Source: an uncultured Prochlorococcus sp.
Lineage (GTDB): Bacteria > Cyanobacteriota > Cyanobacteriia > PCC-6307 > Cyanobiaceae
Direction of reading: 5' to 3'
Length of the DNA: 64,000 nt
Assembly: GCA_902521995.1 (NCBI GenBank)
Contig: CABYTO010000005.1
Location: 1 to 64,000, forward strand
The notes under the pieces were generated by a model that ran no database searches, was not told the DNA's origin, and saw nothing but the letters and a program-made list of their open reading frames with translations. The translations under genes were made by a program, and so were the position numbers. The first letter of the stretch is position 1. Each line of letters begins with the position of its first letter. Shown here piece by piece: positions 1 through 9,727 of the stretch.

Positions 1-732
1 CTTGGAGTAAGAGGATTTTGGTTCACAGATGCACAGTTTATTCCAGCCAAAAAACATATTGAAGATGCAAAAACACTCTTGCAAGCTATCAAGAATCAAG
101 GCTGGGACGATATTAATTGGGCTGCATACATTAGAGCAGATAATATTGATGCCGAGTTAGCTCAGCTTATGGTTGATACAGGCATGAGCTATTTTGAAAT
201 AGGTATCACGTCGGGGTCTCAAGAACTTGTTCGAAAAATGAGATTAGCGTATGACCTTGAAACTGTATTAAATAATTGCAGAATGCTAGTCCAATCAGGT
301 TTCAAGAACCATGTTTCAGTCAATTATTCATTTAATGTTTTTGATGAAACACCAAGTACCATAAGACAAACAATTGCTTACCATAGAGAATTAGAAAATA
401 TTTTCGGTAAAGGCTTAGTTGATCCAGCTATATTCTTTATAGGTTTGCAACCACACACTCTTCTTGAGCAATATGCGTTAGATCACAAAATTTTGAAGCC
501 GAATTATAATCCAATGAGCATGATGCCTTGGACAGCAAGAAAACTTCTATGGAATCCAGGCTCATTAGGGAAAAAACTTGGTCAGGTTTGCTTAGAAGCT
601 TTTGATAATAAAGAAGATGAATTTGGCAAAACTGTTATCAACATTCTTGAGAGAGAGTATGGAAAGTCTTCATTAAAAGAATCCTTAAAAGTCCGTCCAT
701 TATCAGAAAGGAAATTAGCTCATTCTAAATAA
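1..732 (+). CDS. radical SAM protein, C-terminal part (cut by window edge)
   Basis: The reading frame is open from base 1, so the TTG at 79 in the ORF track is internal and the true start lies outside the window. The visible part begins LGVRGFWFTDAQFIP and contains FEIGITSGSQELVRKM, which fits the C-terminal half of a radical SAM TIM barrel in the B12-binding/radical SAM (BchE-like) superfamily. The cobalamin domain and the CxxxCxxC cluster motif would lie upstream and cannot be seen. Substrate is unknown. It converges on clpS with only 17 bases between the genes. The family call is inferred from this fragment alone. Confidence 0.7.
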   Translation, partial: LGVRGFWFTDAQFIPAKKHIEDAKTLLQAIKNQGWDDINWAAYIRADNIDAELAQLMVDTGMSYFEIGITSGSQELVRKMRLAYDLETVLNNCRMLVQSGFKNHVSVNYSFNVFDETPSTIRQTIAYHRELENIFGKGLVDPAIFFIGLQPHTLLEQYALDHKILKPNYNPMSMMPWTARKLLWNPGSLGKKLGQVCLEAFDNKEDEFGKTVINILEREYGKSSLKESLKVRPLSERKLAHSK

Positions 733-749
733 AAAAAATTGAACCATTA

Positions 750-1067
750 TTAATCCTCTTTCTCAATTGAACTAGAAATTCCTTTAGATTTTAATGATTC
801 TGAATAGAATTCTGCTGGCTCTAAGTCACAAACAATTACCAATCCTACACCCGTATTGTGTGCCTCAAGCATTATGGCGATAGCATCTTGTTCGCTTAAT
901 TGCGGCACAACCTCTCTTAGCGCAATGGTGACATACTCCATAGAATTAACTTGGTCATTATGAAGTAAAACCTTATATTTTGGAGATTTATTTTTTAATT
1001 CAGCAGGTTTCTTTTCAATCACTGCTGAATTGTTACTTACACTTTGTCCTAACTTAGTAGATAGCAT
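750..1067 (-). CDS. clpS: ATP-dependent Clp protease adaptor ClpS
   Basis: A 105-residue protein with the ClpS core: LLHNDQVNSMEYV around residues 34-46 and EAHNTGVGLV further on. In the family these regions form the pocket that binds N-degron residues and hands substrates to the Clp ATPase (ClpC in cyanobacteria). The first 25 or so residues are a variable, Ser/Asn/Lys-rich tail, as usual. It lies downstream of dapL on the same strand (32-base gap) and could be co-transcribed with it. Length and motifs match cyanobacterial ClpS; cyanobacteria often have two paralogues, so which one this is stays open. Confidence 0.95.
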   Translation of the reverse strand: MLSTKLGQSVSNNSAVIEKKPAELKNKSPKYKVLLHNDQVNSMEYVTIALREVVPQLSEQDAIAIMLEAHNTGVGLVIVCDLEPAEFYSESLKSKGISSSIEKED

Positions 1068-1099
1068 TAAATTGTTAATAATTTAAACTTTACTAATAA

Positions 1100-2326
1100 T
1101 TATATATTAATTATTCTTTCCATTGCATCAACGACATTTGATCGTGAGTTAAATGCTGACAAACGAAAATAGCCCTCTCCTGAGAGTCCAAATCCGCTCC
1201 CGGGTGTTCCCACTACACTAACTTTTTGGAGAAGGAAATCAAAAAAGTCCCAAGATGTCATTCGATCAGGAACTTTAATCCAGATATAAGGAGCATTGCT
1301 GCCACCATAAACTTTATATCCTGCATTCTGAAGTTTATTTTTCATGATTTTTGCATTTTCCATATAAAAATCAATTAAACCTTTAATCTGTTTCTTTCCT
1401 TCAAGGGAATAAACAGCCTCTGCTCCTCTCTGAACCACATAACTTACTCCATTGAACTTTGTAGATTGTCGCCTATTCCAAAGAGGCCATAAATCTATTT
1501 CTTCATCTGTAGAGCTCAAACCTTTGAGATTTTTTGGTATTACTGTAAAAGCACATCTAACTCCAGTGAATCCTGCATTCTTTGAAAAAGATCTAAATTC
1601 AATAGCACAATCCCTTGCTCCCTCAATCTCATATATTGAATGTGGAATATCATTATCTTGAATAAATGCTTCATAAGCTGCATCAAAAAGTATTAAAGAT
1701 TTATTTTGAAGCGCATAGTCAACCCACTTTTTCAATTCTTGTTTATTAATCGTTGCTCCGGTCGGATTATTAGGAAAACAAAGATATAAAATATCAACCT
1801 TTTTTTCAGGTAGTTCTGGCAGAAAGTTATTCCCCTCGTTTATTGCAAGATATGTTAATCCTTGATAAGTGCCATTTTCAAGAGCATCACCAGTTCTGCC
1901 TGTCATAACATTACTATCTACATAAACAGGGTAGACAGGATCCGTTACAGCAATTGAATTATTTTTGCCAAGAATATCTAAAATATTGCTACTGTCACAT
2001 TTAGAACCATCAGAAACAAAGATTTCTTCAGGTGAAATTTGACAACCCCTCGAAATAAAATCATGCTCAGATATTTTTTCTCTGAGCCAGGAATAACCTT
2101 GTTCTGGGCCATAACCTCTAAAACCATCTATTGTGCCCATATCGTCTAAAGCTTTACCCATAGCCTCTATGCATGCTCTAGGTAATGGTTCTGTAACATC
2201 TCCTATGCCAAGTTTAATAATTTCAGCACTATTATTTGATTGAGAATATATTTTTACCCTTTTAGCAATTTCGGGAAATAAATAGCCTGCTTTGAGTTTT
2301 AAATAATTTTCGTTTACTTGAACCAC
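1100..2326 (-). CDS. dapL: LL-diaminopimelate aminotransferase
   Basis: 408 residues, the usual DapL length. It converts tetrahydrodipicolinate to LL-diaminopimelate in one PLP-dependent step, the lysine and peptidoglycan route used by cyanobacteria and plants. Visible landmarks are FPNNPTGA (184-191), DAAYEAF (Asp215) and [12 protein letters not shown] with the PLP lysine at Lys249. The N-terminal [12 protein letters not shown] segment is typical of DapL within class I aminotransferases. It is transcribed away from rne; the 293-base space upstream must hold both promoters. No abnormality seen. Confidence 0.96.
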   Translation of the reverse strand: MVQVNENYLKLKAGYLFPEIAKRVKIYSQSNNSAEIIKLGIGDVTEPLPRACIEAMGKALDDMGTIDGFRGYGPEQGYSWLREKISEHDFISRGCQISPEEIFVSDGSKCDSSNILDILGKNNSIAVTDPVYPVYVDSNVMTGRTGDALENGTYQGLTYLAINEGNNFLPELPEKKVDILYLCFPNNPTGATINKQELKKWVDYALQNKSLILFDAAYEAFIQDNDIPHSIYEIEGARDCAIEFRSFSKNAGFTGVRCAFTVIPKNLKGLSSTDEEIDLWPLWNRRQSTKFNGVSYVVQRGAEAVYSLEGKKQIKGLIDFYMENAKIMKNKLQNAGYKVYGGSNAPYIWIKVPDRMTSWDFFDFLLQKVSVVGTPGSGFGLSGEGYFRLSAFNSRSNVVDAMERIINI

Positions 2327-2619
2327 TTTAGATAAAAAATTTCACCAATATTAGAATAATGTATCAACGTGCTTTAATGCTGATTAGATGTTAATATTAT
2401 CTTAGTTATGATAAATCTAAGAGATAGTCATAGCTATGAATTCAATTTCAATTTTTTTTGAAAATCGTTTAAAATTTTATAAATAGCAGAATTCAATCAC
2501 TTTTGACTTAATTATTTTTAAGAAATAATCATAGCTTTAAAAATTGCTTTATTAAATGAAAAAAATCTAATTCTTAATTTAGATGATTTTCAAAATCCAA
2601 ATCACTTAGAATCAATTAT
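2327..2619. promoter_or_regulatory. divergent dapL / rne intergenic region
   Basis: 293 bases without a gene, about 80 percent A+T, between the divergent dapL and rne starts. No hairpin terminator, tRNA or plausible longer ORF was seen. A perfect 10-base palindrome CATAGCTATG lies at 2429-2438, and its left part TCATAGCT recurs at 2529-2536. Poly-T and poly-A tracts are present but no confident -10/-35 pair could be picked. RNase E autoregulates through its own 5' leader in enterobacteria; whether that happens here cannot be judged from the sequence. Confidence 0.4.
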
Positions 2620-4434
2620 ATGTCTCAGCAAATTATCATCGCTGAGCAGGCTCGAATTGCAGCACTACTCACAGATGATCGAGTTGATGAATTAATCGTC
2701 GCACAAGGTCAATATCAAATTGGCGATATTTTTTTAGGAACAGTTGAGAATGTTCTCCCTGGCATTGATGCAGCTTTCATAAATATTGGTGAAAGTGAAA
2801 AAAATGGATTTATCCATGTTTCAGATTTAGGTCCATTGAGACTCAAAAAAGGGACATATGGAATAACTGAGTTACTAGAACCAAAACAAAAAGTTCTAGT
2901 TCAGGTAATAAAGGAACCCACAGGATCTAAAGGGCCTAGACTAACAGGTAGTATTTCAATCCCAGGAAAATACTTGATATTACAGCCATATGGTCAAGGA
3001 GTTAATATTTCAAGAAAAATAAATACAGAAACAGAACGAAGCCGTTTGAAAGCTCTTGGGGTTTTAATAAAACCACCCAGCACAGGCTTATTATTTAGAA
3101 CAGAGGCTGAAAAGATAAAAGAAGAACTTCTAATTGAAGATCTAGAACATTTAATTCAACAATGGGAAAATGTACTTAAAATTTCTGAGGCTTGTAACCC
3201 GCCAAATTTAGTAAAAAGAGATGAAGATTTCTCTCTTAAGATTTTAAGAGATCATATTAAAGAATCTACTAAAAGCATAATTATCGATAGTAAATTTTCA
3301 GTTGCAAGGGCAAAAGATTTTTTAATAAATTATGAATCTGATATAGATATTGAATTTCACGATAACACTTTAACCCAACATATTTTCGAGAAATATGAAA
3401 TTAAGAAAACAATTCAAAAAGCCCTCCAGCCAAGAGTAGATCTTCCTTCGGGAGGTTATATAATTATCGAACCTACTGAAGCTTTAACAGTAATCGATGT
3501 AAACTCAGGATCATTCACGAGATCAGCCAACTCAAGACAAACCGTTTTGTGGACGAACTGCGAAGCAGCAGTTGAAATCTCAAGACAAATGAAATTAAGA
3601 AATATTGGTGGAGTTATAGTTGTAGATTTTATTGATATGGAATCTAGAAGAGATCAATTTCAGTTACTTGAGCATTTTACCTCAGCAATAAAAGATGATT
3701 CTGCTAGACCTCAAATAGCTCAGCTTACTGAATTAGGCTTAGTGGAGTTAACCAGAAAAAGGCAAGGTCAAAATATATATGAATTATTTGGTAAAAAATG
3801 TTCTACATGCGATGGTACAGGACATATAGAAAATATATTAATTCAAGAAATTTCTAACTTAAAATTAAAAAATGTTGATAATAAATCTAATCAATCAAAC
3901 AAACTAAAATCTTTAGATTTAGATACTTCACAATCAACTGATGAGCAAGAAAAAATAATTGACAAGGAATTACTAAATTCCAAAAACCTAAGTAAAGAGA
4001 ATCCCTCTATTAAAAAAGAAAATGATCATGAAAATTTGAACAAATCTAATTCAAAGGAAAAAAATGTTATAACAGTTGATCTTACGAATGAAGAAAAAAT
4101 TGTTTTCAGTCAATTAGGTATAAATCCACTTATAAAGTTAGGTAAAGAATATCTCACAAGCAATAATTTTGTGCTTCTAAAAGAAAGTAATAAGGAAACG
4201 GAAAAAACCTTAGATAATAAAAAAACTAAAGCAAAACAAATTAAAAAAATCTCAAAATCGAGTGAAGACAAGATTCAAATTGAAGCAAATATAAATTCTA
4301 AAGATAAATCATCAGATAAAACTAATGTAAACAATGATGTTGTATTTACAGATAAAAAAGATGAAATTACACTTACAGATGAGCTAAACACTTCAAGAAA
4401 AAAAAGAAGAAGGTCATCAGCAAGCATTGAATAA
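2620..4434 (+). CDS. rne: ribonuclease E/G
   Basis: 604 residues; the endoribonuclease that initiates decay and processing of mRNA and stable RNA. An S1 domain spans about 35-110. The DNase I-like catalytic core carries [12 protein letters not shown] with metal-binding Asp293, and [13 protein letters not shown] follows. CSTCDGTGH at 394-402 is the Zn-link dimerisation motif. Residues about 405-590 are a Lys/Glu/Asn-rich, low-complexity, probably disordered tail, and the protein ends [13 protein letters not shown]. That basic end resembles the cyanobacterial Arg-rich peptide reported to bind polynucleotide phosphorylase. The last eight bases overlap rnhB, suggesting coupled expression. Confidence 0.97.
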   Translation: MSQQIIIAEQARIAALLTDDRVDELIVAQGQYQIGDIFLGTVENVLPGIDAAFINIGESEKNGFIHVSDLGPLRLKKGTYGITELLEPKQKVLVQVIKEPTGSKGPRLTGSISIPGKYLILQPYGQGVNISRKINTETERSRLKALGVLIKPPSTGLLFRTEAEKIKEELLIEDLEHLIQQWENVLKISEACNPPNLVKRDEDFSLKILRDHIKESTKSIIIDSKFSVARAKDFLINYESDIDIEFHDNTLTQHIFEKYEIKKTIQKALQPRVDLPSGGYIIIEPTEALTVIDVNSGSFTRSANSRQTVLWTNCEAAVEISRQMKLRNIGGVIVVDFIDMESRRDQFQLLEHFTSAIKDDSARPQIAQLTELGLVELTRKRQGQNIYELFGKKCSTCDGTGHIENILIQEISNLKLKNVDNKSNQSNKLKSLDLDTSQSTDEQEKIIDKELLNSKNLSKENPSIKKENDHENLNKSNSKEKNVITVDLTNEEKIVFSQLGINPLIKLGKEYLTSNNFVLLKESNKETEKTLDNKKTKAKQIKKISKSSEDKIQIEANINSKDKSSDKTNVNNDVVFTDKKDEITLTDELNTSRKKRRRSSASIE

Positions 4435-5008
4435 AGTATCGGAAGTTGGAATAGACGAAGTTGGAAGGGGATCAATTTTTGGTCCAGTTTTTTCAGCAGT
4501 TGTAGTATTAACTGAAAAAAATAAATTTACCTTAAAACAATTTGGAGTAACAGATAGTAAAAAACTAACTCCAAAAAAAAGAGAATTACTTTTACCAAAA
4601 ATTTTATTACTCTCTTCAGATTATGGAATTGGGCAATCTTCGGCTAGAGAAATAGATAAGTTAGGTATCAGAGTTGCGACAGAACTTTCAATGATAAGAG
4701 CTTTAAAAAAATTAAAAGAGAAGCCATCTAAATTGATAATTGATGGCCCCTTATTATTAAGGCCATGGAAAGGAATTCAGAAAAACATAGTTTCTGGAGA
4801 CTCCAAGTTTATCTCAATAGCTTCAGCAAGCATAGTTGCCAAAGTTTTTCGCGACAATCTAATGAAGAGGCTAGAAAAAAAATACTCAGGATACCTTATT
4901 TTTAAAAATAAAGGCTATGGTACCAAACAGCATCTTTCTTTAATCAAAAAACATGGAATAACTCAACTTCATAGGAAAAGTTTTTTAAAAAAATCAAATC
5001 TTTTTTAG
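4427..5008 (+). CDS. rnhB: ribonuclease HII
   Basis: 193 residues. It cleaves RNA in RNA-DNA hybrids and at single embedded ribonucleotides. [14 protein letters not shown] (Asp9, Glu10) starts the catalytic fold; IIDGP and [18 protein letters not shown] supply the other conserved segments. The start is TTG at 4427, inside the end of rne: the frame is closed by a stop at 4385 and no ATG, GTG or TTG precedes 4427, though the frame reads [12 protein letters not shown] just upstream. The 3' end overlaps the convergent DUF1997 gene by 15 bases. Confidence 0.95.
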   Translation: MNKVSEVGIDEVGRGSIFGPVFSAVVVLTEKNKFTLKQFGVTDSKKLTPKKRELLLPKILLLSSDYGIGQSSAREIDKLGIRVATELSMIRALKKLKEKPSKLIIDGPLLLRPWKGIQKNIVSGDSKFISIASASIVAKVFRDNLMKRLEKKYSGYLIFKNKGYGTKQHLSLIKKHGITQLHRKSFLKKSNLF

Positions 5009-5512
5009 TTCACACCAATTTAAGAAATCTTTTACTAGTTGCTGTTGAACTCTTGACTTTATACCCAAGAGAATCCCATTTAATACTGAATGACCAGTAG
5101 ACTCCAAAATTTTCTTTGGTACCAACTTAAGTAGAGGAGGTTGGCTTACAGATACCCCAAGAAGAGCCTCACCTTCTAAACCAATATCAGTTGCTTCTAA
5201 ATTCGCTTTCAAAATAAGATTAAAATCATCTATCATCCCCAAACCATCCAATGTACTTTCAAGTGCACTCATTTTTAAAATTCCATCATTATTTTCTACA
5301 GCAATTGAAACAACAGGATTAATATCTAATTGAAAAACCTTAAAACTTGTTACTGTATACTTATATCTACCTTTGCCTTCCGATACTAATTTCTTGGAGT
5401 CAAGCATTGCTCCAACAACTCTTTCTTCTTCCAAAAGATATTTAGAAAGATATTCTTTATTACGCATTACAGAAAGCTTTAGTTTCTGTTTAGCATCAAA
5501 AGATAACAGCAT
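4994..5512 (-). CDS. DUF1997 family protein
   Basis: 172 residues, recognised as the DUF1997 family of cyanobacteria and plastid-bearing plants, with no established biochemical function. Sequence runs [22 protein letters not shown] then alternating hydrophobic strands and an Ala/Leu/Gly-rich second half. No signal peptide, membrane helix or catalytic motif is apparent. The pattern of beta strands with a C-terminal amphipathic helix could suit a START/SRPBCC-like lipid-binding fold, but that is inference. It is divergent from pheA (52 bases apart) and convergent with rnhB (15-base overlap). Confidence 0.8.
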   Translation of the reverse strand: MLLSFDAKQKLKLSVMRNKEYLSKYLLEEERVVGAMLDSKKLVSEGKGRYKYTVTSFKVFQLDINPVVSIAVENNDGILKMSALESTLDGLGMIDDFNLILKANLEATDIGLEGEALLGVSVSQPPLLKLVPKKILESTGHSVLNGILLGIKSRVQQQLVKDFLNWCELKKI

Positions 5513-5564
5513 TTTCTATATTCCTCCAATGCTTATATGATCTCTTTTTTTTTCCCGATTAATC

Positions 5565-6410
5565 ATGAGCAAACAAGTCGCATATTTAGGTCCTAAAGGA
5601 ACATACGCAGAAAAAGCAGCTCATATATTATCAAAGCTTGCAAATTTTCAGACACCTATATTTGTACCATGTAATGGGTTATATTCAGTTATTAAATCAA
5701 TAGCGTACAACAATTGTGATGCAGCCGTAGTCCCTATCGAAAATTCCGTAGAAGGGGGAGTTACGGCTACTCTAGATGCCCTTTGGAAATTTCCTGAAAT
5801 ATTTATAAATAAAGCAATTGTTTTACCTATAAAACATGCATTAATCAGTAATGGAAAACTTTCAAACATTTCAGAAGTATTATCTCATCCTCAAGCATTA
5901 GCTCAATGTTCAGAATGGTTATCTGAAAATCTTCCAAATGCAATTCCTCTTCCAACGAATTCAACATCAGAAGCTGTCAATATGGTGAAGGGGAGTAAAT
6001 TCAGAGCTGCTATCGGTTCAAAATCATTAATTCAAATCGAAGGACTTAAAGAATTAGCCTTTCCTATTAATGATGTTCCAGGTAATTGCACTAGATTTGT
6101 TTTATTGAGCAAGGAATTAAATTCAAATTCAGCTAATATCGCAAGTTTTGCTTTCTCATTAATATCAAATAAACCCGGTGCACTGCTTAAAGCTATAAAT
6201 AATATTGCAGATTTTGGTTTTAATATGAGTAAAATCGAATCTCGGCCATCAAAAAGAGAATTAGGAGAATACATAATCTATATTGATTTAGAAATAAATA
6301 ATCAAAATAACATTAATAATTTACTTGAATTAAAAAATAAGTTAAAGCCACTTTGCAAGAATTTTGTAGATTTTGGAAATTATTTTTCTGAAAATATTGA
6401 ACTAGATTGA
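5565..6410 (+). CDS. pheA: prephenate dehydratase
   Basis: 281 residues, the stand-alone bacterial form with no chorismate mutase fused. It converts prephenate (or arogenate) toward phenylalanine. The dehydratase domain begins with LGPKGTYAEKAA; NCDAAVVPIENSVEGGV and NCTRFVLLSKE are family signatures. An ACT domain covers about 195-270 (SNKPGALLKAINNIADFGFNMSKIESRP); the GALL and ESRP parts form the phenylalanine-feedback site in the family, so allosteric inhibition is expected. Converges on the methyltransferase gene one base after its stop. tyrA, the tyrosine branch enzyme, is at 55.4 kb. Confidence 0.95.
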   Translation: MSKQVAYLGPKGTYAEKAAHILSKLANFQTPIFVPCNGLYSVIKSIAYNNCDAAVVPIENSVEGGVTATLDALWKFPEIFINKAIVLPIKHALISNGKLSNISEVLSHPQALAQCSEWLSENLPNAIPLPTNSTSEAVNMVKGSKFRAAIGSKSLIQIEGLKELAFPINDVPGNCTRFVLLSKELNSNSANIASFAFSLISNKPGALLKAINNIADFGFNMSKIESRPSKRELGEYIIYIDLEINNQNNINNLLELKNKLKPLCKNFVDFGNYFSENIELD

Positions 6411-6411
6411 T

Positions 6412-7347
6412 TTATCCTCTGCATTTATAAACTCCAAACTCCATTAAACCTTTCCTAAATGCCCAATTCATCAAGATTATTGTTGGAATCTCTCTAATAG
6501 ACTTCACTATCGCAAATGGGCCAAGCGACAAAATTGAGAAAGGCCTTCGAATGCCTTCAATAATGGAATCGTACCATGAAGGATTAGTGTAGGAATTCCA
6601 ATTTTCAGAAATAACTCTTCCTGAACTATTTTTGTTAGTTCTAAGAATGTTACAGAATTCGTTAATGCTAATAAAGTTAGGATGTACCCATTGTTCAAGT
6701 AATTGTTTAATAACTAATTTCTCTAAAAATGATGGGGGGTGTGCTTTGAGGTCTCTTGAGTTCCAATCAGCCAATGCTAAATAACCTCCAGGTCTTAGAG
6801 TTCTCAGCATTTCATCTGCAAACCTAGTTTTATCATTCATATGTGCACCTGCCTCAACACTCCAGACCGCATCAAATGATCCATCTTCAAATTTCAAATC
6901 CAAAGCATCCATAACCTGGAAATTGCAATTCAGCTCATGATGAGTAAGTTCTCTTGCTCTTTTAACTTGAGCAGGACTAATTGTAATACCAGTGACATTA
7001 AACCCATAGTATTTAGCAAGAATCCTAGAACTTCCCCCTATTCCACAACCAACATCAAGTATTCTTGATCCTTTTGGCAAATTATCTAAACCACTCCATT
7101 TGACTAATTCATGAACAAACTGAACTTTAGCCTCTCTAAAATCAACATTTTTTTTTCCTAAGGCATAAAAACCCAAATGTATATGTTCTCCCCACAATCT
7201 TTCAAGTAATTTATCCTGAGTCCAAGCATCATATGCAGAAGCTACTGTACTGGAAGAAATATATTTTCTAGCATTAATTCTCCAGATTATCGATAGGACT
7301 AGAAAAAATAAAAATATTAAAAAAAAGGGGGATAAAAATTCAAACAT
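6412..7347 (-). CDS. MPBQ/MSBQ-type methyltransferase (tocopherol/plastoquinone)
   Basis: 311 residues. An N-terminal hydrophobic anchor (about 5-22) is followed by a class I SAM methyltransferase domain with ILDVGCGIGGSSRILAKYYG. WGEHIHLG, ITISPAQVKRA and DAVWSVEAGAHM closely match the 2-methyl-6-phytylbenzoquinol methyltransferase of Synechocystis (sll0418 type) from memory, which methylates precursors of tocopherols and, as MSBQ, plastoquinone. The membrane anchor fits prenyl-quinone substrates. A gamma-tocopherol methyltransferase is the main alternative. The stop of the upstream LON-domain gene lies directly against this start, so the two are probably co-transcribed. Confidence 0.85.
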   Translation of the reverse strand: MFEFLSPFFLIFLFFLVLSIIWRINARKYISSSTVASAYDAWTQDKLLERLWGEHIHLGFYALGKKNVDFREAKVQFVHELVKWSGLDNLPKGSRILDVGCGIGGSSRILAKYYGFNVTGITISPAQVKRARELTHHELNCNFQVMDALDLKFEDGSFDAVWSVEAGAHMNDKTRFADEMLRTLRPGGYLALADWNSRDLKAHPPSFLEKLVIKQLLEQWVHPNFISINEFCNILRTNKNSSGRVISENWNSYTNPSWYDSIIEGIRRPFSILSLGPFAIVKSIREIPTIILMNWAFRKGLMEFGVYKCRG

Positions 7348-8004
7348 TTAATTTTCTTTTATATCAGGAAAACTTTCTTTCAATGCTGTTCTTGCTGCAA
7401 GTTGTTTTCTTGTATGATCAAGCATTTCATACTCTCTTTGCAAACGGGTAAAAGTATTTCTTTCCTCAAGAAGTCTTTGCTGTTCATCCGCAACAGGACC
7501 GCCCAAATGTGCTCCTATCCAAAATGATAAATCCATTGGGTTGTCAGGTAATTTATCAGGTAGGTTTTTCTTAGTATTTGTCAATTTACTTGTTAAATTA
7601 ATAACATCACTAAGAGCTTGTTTTACTGAATCTTTTAGAGAATCTAATTTTTGAAAATCGTTAATATTATTATCACTAATCCAACTAACCATCGCAGAAC
7701 AAAATGGTGTTGACCGCATAATTTCTAAGACTTGAAATCTTTGTTGCCCAAGAGTAATAATATTACTTCTCCCGTCCTCTGCAGTTTGATGTTTTAAAAT
7801 TTGTGCGCAACATCCCACGTTAGCCATAGTTTTAGTAGTTGGATCCCACTTAATAACTCCAAACATAGAATCACTTTCAAGAACAGATTGAAGCATGATT
7901 CTATATCTCGATTCAAAAATATGTAGAGGCAACACTTCTTGAGGAAAAAGGACTACTTCTGGCAAAGGAAATAAAGGTAATTCCCTTACTGAGAGTTCTC
8001 CCAT
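7348..8004 (-). CDS. LON substrate-binding (N-terminal) domain protein
   Basis: 218 residues resembling only the N-terminal PUA-like domain of Lon protease: VRELPLFPLPEVVLFPQEVLPLHIFESRY is the signature, followed by FGVIKW and a helical second half. There is no AAA+ ATPase or Ser-Lys protease domain, so it is not a protease by itself. Stand-alone LON-domain proteins are common in cyanobacteria; function is unknown, and a substrate-recognition or adaptor role is only inference. It follows rpsJ by 56 bases on the same strand and abuts the methyltransferase gene. Confidence 0.9.
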   Translation of the reverse strand: MGELSVRELPLFPLPEVVLFPQEVLPLHIFESRYRIMLQSVLESDSMFGVIKWDPTTKTMANVGCCAQILKHQTAEDGRSNIITLGQQRFQVLEIMRSTPFCSAMVSWISDNNINDFQKLDSLKDSVKQALSDVINLTSKLTNTKKNLPDKLPDNPMDLSFWIGAHLGGPVADEQQRLLEERNTFTRLQREYEMLDHTRKQLAARTALKESFPDIKEN

Positions 8005-8060
8005 TTAAACCTCATTTAATTTTCTCTATTTTAATCAATTTATGGCGATTTCGGGATTTA

Positions 8061-8381
8061 TTAAAGTTTAACTTCTATATCTACACCACTAGGAAGATCA
8101 AGTTTCATTAAAGCATCAATAGTTTTTGCGGAGGGACTATAGATATCTATGATTCTTCGATGTGTTCTTGTTTCAAAATGTTCTCTAGAATCTTTATCAA
8201 CATGTGGTGATCTTAGTACACAATAAATCTTTCTCTTTGTAGGTAAAGGTATTGGACCTATCGCTGAGGCAGAAGTAGTATCTGCAGTTTGGATTATTTT
8301 GTCGCAAGATAGATCAAGCATTCTTCTATCAAATGCTTTCAGTCTTATTCTTATTTTTTGTTGTGCAATTGATGCTGTCAT
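8061..8381 (-). CDS. rpsJ: 30S ribosomal protein S10
   Basis: Chosen start is the ATG at 8379-8381, giving 106 residues beginning [20 protein letters not shown], the normal S10 length. The longer ORF-track start at 8411 adds [10 protein letters not shown] and lies inside a perfect hairpin stem, so it is rejected. S10 sits in the 30S head and also acts as NusE in antitermination. [25 protein letters not shown] is characteristic. It is the last gene of the str cluster; in cyanobacteria rpsJ follows tufA rather than heading the S10 operon. Confidence 0.97.
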   Translation of the reverse strand: MTASIAQQKIRIRLKAFDRRMLDLSCDKIIQTADTTSASAIGPIPLPTKRKIYCVLRSPHVDKDSREHFETRTHRRIIDIYSPSAKTIDALMKLDLPSGVDIEVKL

Positions 8382-8402
8382 AATGTTGAATAACTTATAG
8401 TA

Positions 8403-8427
8403 AAGGGTCATTAATTAAATGACCCTT
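8403..8427 (-). other. perfect 10-bp stem hairpin between tufA and rpsJ
   Basis: AAGGGTCATT at 8403-8412 and AATGACCCTT at 8418-8427 form a perfect 10-bp stem with a 5-base loop, in the 101-base gap between tufA and rpsJ. There is no U-run right after it on the minus strand (it continues TACTATAAG), so it does not look like a classical intrinsic terminator. A processing site, a stability element for tufA mRNA, or a partial attenuator are possible roles. Confidence 0.7.
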
Positions 8428-8482
8428 ATCCATATAAATATATATTAGATGATTGAGGTTAATTTTTTAAAATTCAAATATA

Positions 8483-9682
8483 TTATTTGAGTATTTTAGA
8501 AACAACTCCAGCACCAATAGTGCGTCCACCTTCACGGATTGCGAATCGCATACCTTGTTCAATAGCTACTGGACAAATTAATTCTCCAGTCATCTTAATT
8601 CTGTCTCCTGGCATAACCATTTCAACATTAGAGCCATCATCAGAAGTAAATGCAGTTATTTGACCTGTCACATCAGTTGTTCTGATGTAAAACTGAGGTC
8701 TATATCCTGCAAAGAAAGGGGTATGTCTTCCGCCCTCTTCTTTTTTGAGAACATAAACTTCTCCTTCAAATTGAGTATGAGGGGTAATAGATCCTTTCTT
8801 AACAAGAACCATTCCTCTTTCGATATCTTCTTTCTGAACACCGCGTAAAAGTAAACCAACATTATCACCGGCCATACCTTCGTCAAGAAGTTTTCTAAAC
8901 ATTTCAACTCCAGTGACAGTTGTTAGTCTTGTATCTCTTATTCCAACTATTTCTACTTCTTCTCCAACCTTTACTTTACCTCTCTCAATTCTTCCAGTAG
9001 CGACAGTTCCTCTACCAGTAATAGAGAAAACGTCTTCAACTGCCATCAAGAAAGGTTTGTCAACTTCCCTTTCTGGTTCAGGAATGCTCGCATCGACTGC
9101 TTTCATTAATTCTTCAATCTTTGATTCCCAAGTAGAATCTCCTTCGAGAGCTTTTAAACCTGAAACTTGAACTATAGGGATATCATCGCCTGGGAAGTCA
9201 TAACTATCTAATAATTCTCTGATTTCCATTTCGACAAGTTCAATAATTTCTTCATCATCGACCATATCGCACTTGTTTAGAGCGACTACTAGAGCAGGGA
9301 CTCCAACCTGTTTAGCTAGAAGAATATGCTCTTTAGTTTGTGCCATAGGGCCGTCTGTGGCTGCACAAACTAGGATAGCTCCGTCCATTTGTGCTGCCCC
9401 TGTAATCATGTTTTTTACATAATCAGCGTGTCCAGGACAGTCAACATGAGCATAGTGTCTGCCTTCAGTTTCATATTCGACGTGGGCTGTATTAATGGTA
9501 ATACCACGCTCTCTTTCTTCAGGAGCACCATCAATGTCTCCATAGTCTTGAGCTTGAGCTTGACCTTTTTTGGCTAATACGTTTGTAATAGCAGCAGTAA
9601 GTGTTGTTTTTCCATGATCAACATGGCCAATAGTACCTATGTTGACATGTGGTTTGTTTCTTTCGAACTTCTCGCGAGCCAT
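8483..9682 (-). CDS. tufA: elongation factor Tu
   Basis: 399 residues. The GTPase delivers aminoacyl-tRNA to the ribosome. The G-domain motifs are present: [11 protein letters not shown] (G1), [14 protein letters not shown] (G2), DCPGHADYV (G3) and NKCD (G4). Domains II and III follow, with RTTDVTG and the C-terminal [13 protein letters not shown]. Third in the minus-strand str cluster, 45 bases after fusA. No unusual residue seen. Confidence 0.98.
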
Positions 9683-9727
9683 TTTGAATTAAAGAATCGA
9701 GGGTTTAAGAGTGTTTTAGTTTAGAGA

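Noticed and set aside
2435-2485. 16-codon ORF in the dapL-rne gap
   Set aside because: Too short, with no ribosome-binding site or known counterpart.
8382-8411. Longer rpsJ start adding ten residues
   Set aside because: The start codon lies in a perfect hairpin stem and the extra residues do not belong to S10; the ATG at 8379-8381 gives the normal length.
8668-8907. 79-residue ORF inside tufA
   Set aside because: Out-of-frame shadow of EF-Tu domain III; the tufA frame is intact.
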